The notes beneath the pieces were generated by a model. It worked only from the letters and a program-made list of their open reading frames with translations. It searched no databases and was not told the DNA's origin. The position numbers were made by a program, and so were the translations under genes. Positions 61,688 through 64,000 of a stretch of 64,000 nt of DNA are shown one piece after another. Origin of the DNA: Bog-159 sp035499555 (GTDB taxonomy: Bacteria; Acidobacteriota; Terriglobia; Bryobacterales; Bryobacteraceae); contig DATJYO010000011.1 of assembly GCA_035499555.1 (NCBI GenBank), forward strand, positions 1 through 64,000, given 5' to 3'. Numbering within the stretch: the first letter of the stretch is position 1; each line of letters starts with the position of its first letter.

Positions 61688-63520
61688 CTACTTCACCAGC
61701 CCATCCAGGATCCTTCCGACCTGTTGGTGCATATCCGGAGCCGCACCGTAGATCACGCGTGCGGTCTTGCCGGTGCGATCGAACAGGAACATGGTGGGGA
61801 CCGAGGTAACATCGCCGAACGCCTCGGCGGTGCCGGGATCCGTAATAGCCCAGCGCAGATCCGGGCTCGACGATGCGGCGATCGAGCGTACCTGGTCCTC
61901 AGGCGATTCGACGGCAAAGGCGAGCACCGCCAGGCGATCGCCGTACTTACGCTGGATCTCGCCCAGCCAGCCCAGGGTGGAGCGGCAGGGCGGACACCAG
62001 GTGGCCCAGAATTCGACCAGGACCGCACGGCCGGCGAAGAGGCCGGGGGTCAGCCGGTTGCCGGCCAGATCATTCAGGGAGAACCGGGGCAACGCGGCGA
62101 TCTCCTGAAATGCGGCGCCGGCATCGGCATGTTCGCGGCTGACGACGTCTTTCTTGCCGGCGAGGATGAGATCGACCATGCGGACCAGGTCGTTTTTGAA
62201 CTTTGCCTGGCTGGCGGCGCTCCGCCACGGAGCGTAACGTCCCTGGCCCTCGACCTCGCGGAAGTAGCCGAAATCGCGGGGGACGGCCACCAACACTCCA
62301 TCTACAAACACGACCGGGTAGCCCTTGGTTCCATACTCTTCAGCCAGTTTGGAGGCGCCGAAGTTCTCACTGACAAACCTCACTTTACCGGAATACCGGG
62401 CCGCCACTTCCTGTACCAGCAAACTTGCCGGATCGGAGATGTTTCAAGTGTAAGGCCAGCGCACGAGGGTGATGTCGATCAACTTGCCGGGCGGCAGCGG
62501 TGAGGCCTGGGCCGGCTGGAGCGCGGCAAAGTAGGCCGGCAGCACCCGATCGACGATCACGCGCGCGGAGCGCATTTCCTCGGGGCTGGCGGCCGTTTCG
62601 GCACGTTCCAGGAAGGCCCGGGCTATGGACTGGTCGCCCGGGGCGGCGGCCAGACGGTCGCGGGCACGGGCGAGATCCGCCTCGAATCCGGATGGGGCCG
62701 CGGCGTCCGCGGGAGCGGCGTCCAACATGGCGAAATGGCGGATGGCGTCCAGGTACTCATAGAGGGCCCCGTCGTAGAGCTTCGCGGATTCCAGCTCCTG
62801 TGCCAGTTTGAGGGTCGAATTCAGGGCTATGAACCGCGAGTGCAGATCGATGGAGCGCGGCGGCACAAAGGCGGCGTTGGTCTTCTCTTGCAGATTCCGC
62901 AACTCGGGCGCGAGGGATCGCCGCGGGCGGGGGACCGTTCCCGGGGGGAATCGCAGGGTCGCGCAGAAGCGGGCAAATTGGGCTTCGCCGGCCGCCTGGC
63001 CGAGGTAGAAGACGCCGTCCTTGGGAGCGGTAGCGTTGGCGAAGCCCAGCCCGCCTTCGAGCAGGGGTTTGGCCTGCACCTGGGCGGTTTCGGCCAAGGC
63101 CCGGACGGCTGCCGGAGCATGGTCCCACGGCTGGGCAGCCATCTCCCGGTCCAAGGCCGTCAAGTCGCGGTTCTCGGCGTCCCAGACGGCCTGGTAAGCC
63201 GCCAGCCCGCCTTTCTCGACATCCGCGCTTTTTTGGGCCACGGTTTCGAGGCCGGAGAGAAGATCCGAGGCTCGCCGCAACGTTTCGAGACTGAGATACA
63301 GCCGGCCGGCATCGAGGGCGGCGGCGGACGACTTGAGATCGCCGCCGATGGTATCGGCCAGGCCGGCGAAACCGGAGGCCGACGCCGGTTTGTCTTTGAG
63401 CCGCTGCTGAAGCCGGCCGATTTCTTTGCGAATCTGGGAACTGGCATCCTGTGCCAGCGCCGGGTATGCACCGATTACCAGGAATGCTCCGGCGAGTGTG
63501 GCCCACCTGCGGGTTGACAT
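61688..63520 (-). CDS. Secreted thioredoxin/TlpA fusion, predicted selenoprotein
   Basis: One frame on the minus strand runs from ATG 63520 to 61688, interrupted only by TGA 62444-62446. Before it: signal peptide, a helical domain (about 25-340) and the first strand of a thioredoxin fold, LIDITLVRWPYT. After it: NISDPASLLVQEVAARYSGK, EEYGTKGYPVVFVDGVL, then a second, TlpA-like thioredoxin with FWATWCPPCRSTL (Cys509, Cys512). The TGA sits at the active-site position of the first fold, so reading it as Sec359 gives a complete 610-residue protein (UNIS, a UxxS motif). A six-base-pair hairpin follows 12 bases later. Without readthrough the second part has no good start (only TTG at 62422). Probably a periplasmic thiol-disulfide oxidoreductase. 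Confidence 0.8.
62416..62431 (-). promoter_or_regulatory. Candidate bacterial SECIS element (thioredoxin/TlpA)
   Basis: In the RNA, starting 13 bases after the UGA, CCGGCA pairs with UGCUGG (six pairs, one G-U) around the tetraloop AGUU. The loop begins at base 19 after the UGA and has G at its second position, matching bacterial SECIS rules closely. The hairpin is in coding sequence, as always in bacteria. Confidence 0.65.
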
Positions 63521-63598
63521 GTGCTTCCTACCTGTTGGACTAACTTAGCTCGTTTCCGTCACATGGGGGCGCCCGGCAAGTTACCATAGAGATTCATC

Positions 63599-64000
63599 AT
63601 GAAGGCACTGGTCAAGAGCAAGAGCGAACCCGGACTCTGGCTGGAAGAGGTCGAGCGGCCGCGCATAGGAATCAACGATGTTCTGATCCGGGTACATCGC
63701 ACGGGCATTTGCGGCACGGACGTACACATCTACCAATGGGACGATTGGGCGCGCAAGACCATACCGGTCGGCCTGGTAATCGGACACGAATTCGTGGGCG
63801 AGATCGCGGAGGTGGGCTCCAACGTGGCGGACTTCTACCCGGGCGATATCGTGAGCGGGGAAGGACACGTGGTTTGCGGACGCTGCCGCAACTGCCTGGC
63901 CGGGCGGCGGCACCTGTGCGCGCGCACGGCGGGCGTGGGCGTGAACCGCCACGGCGCATTCGCCGAGTACATCGCGCTGCCCATGACCAACATCTGGCGT
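63599..64000 (+). CDS. tdh: L-threonine 3-dehydrogenase, N-terminal part (cut by window edge)
   Basis: The first 134 codons of a zinc medium-chain dehydrogenase. Residues match Tdh numbering exactly: catalytic zinc ligands Cys38 (GICGTDVHIY), His63 and Glu64 (GHEF), structural zinc Cys93, Cys96, Cys99 and Cys107 (CGRCRNCLAGRRHLC), and HIYQWDDWA, the Tdh-specific stretch. It oxidises threonine to 2-amino-3-ketobutyrate with NAD. The NAD domain lies beyond the window. Confidence 0.92.
   Translation, partial: MKALVKSKSEPGLWLEEVERPRIGINDVLIRVHRTGICGTDVHIYQWDDWARKTIPVGLVIGHEFVGEIAEVGSNVADFYPGDIVSGEGHVVCGRCRNCLAGRRHLCARTAGVGVNRHGAFAEYIALPMTNIWR

Overview
The window is GC-rich, gene-dense bacterial chromosome, most likely from an acidobacterium of the Solibacter/Bryobacter type. 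This is inferred from the mix of genes rather than from a marker tree: VWFA-domain secreted proteins preceded by a tiny overlapping gene, CRTAC1-type FG-GAP proteins, a DUF4159 protein, a c-type cytochrome/copper-monooxygenase fusion, secreted TPR proteins, many glycoside hydrolases and a dnaK-dnaJ-hspR cluster.

Layout. 1-2.5 kb: a metal-homeostasis patch (RcnR-type repressor, P1B-type ATPase cut by the window edge, ZIP transporter) littered with broken genes. 2.5-6.5 kb: secreted carbohydrate-active enzymes, including a 1002-residue esterase/SGNH/glycosidase fusion. 6.5-6.9 kb: an AbrB-type antitoxin with a truncated Doc toxin. 7.0-12.87 kb: an integrated island of small-molecule redox enzymes and a LysR regulator, bounded by a tRNA-Gln gene and a perfect 31-bp copy of its 3' end. 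13-24 kb: cytochrome/copper oxidase, an exported SelA-fold PLP enzyme, a cytidylate-kinase-like protein, an NtrY/NtrC-like two-component pair, DUF4159, GH5, YceI and a decayed class III aminotransferase. 24-32 kb: GH20-like hexosaminidase, AsnA, an M49-like peptidase with a rhodanese gene, and an S9 peptidase. 32-45 kb: SRP RNA, histidine phosphatase, phosphoglucomutase, VWFA and FG-GAP proteins, a lipid-sugar flippase/GT39 operon, a membrane-anchored methyltransferase, acyl-CoA ligase and an ECF sigma operon. 45-64 kb: ribosomal protein L31 with a structured leader region, an RsbW/RsbV module, a ketoacyl synthase, an aminotransferase-PEPCK operon, the heat-shock operon, a thioredoxin/TlpA protein and the start of tdh.

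The most notable observation is two apparent selenoproteins. In the rhodanese gene (29444-29842, minus) an in-frame TGA stands exactly where the catalytic cysteine belongs, and the rest of the domain continues for 41 codons in the same frame. In the gene at 61688-63520 (minus) an in-frame TGA joins a secreted helical domain to a thioredoxin fold at its active-site position, followed by a TlpA domain. Both TGAs are followed by a compact hairpin at the distance expected of a bacterial SECIS element. Conventional annotation would truncate the first and split the second into two genes. No selenocysteine machinery lies in this window; the SelA-like gene at 14.7 kb is an exported paralogue and not evidence for it.

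Several genes are visibly decaying (2Fe-2S ferredoxin, His-rich protein, streptogramin-lyase-like repeat protein, Doc toxin, class III aminotransferase). They cluster near the metal patch, the tRNA island border and 23 kb.
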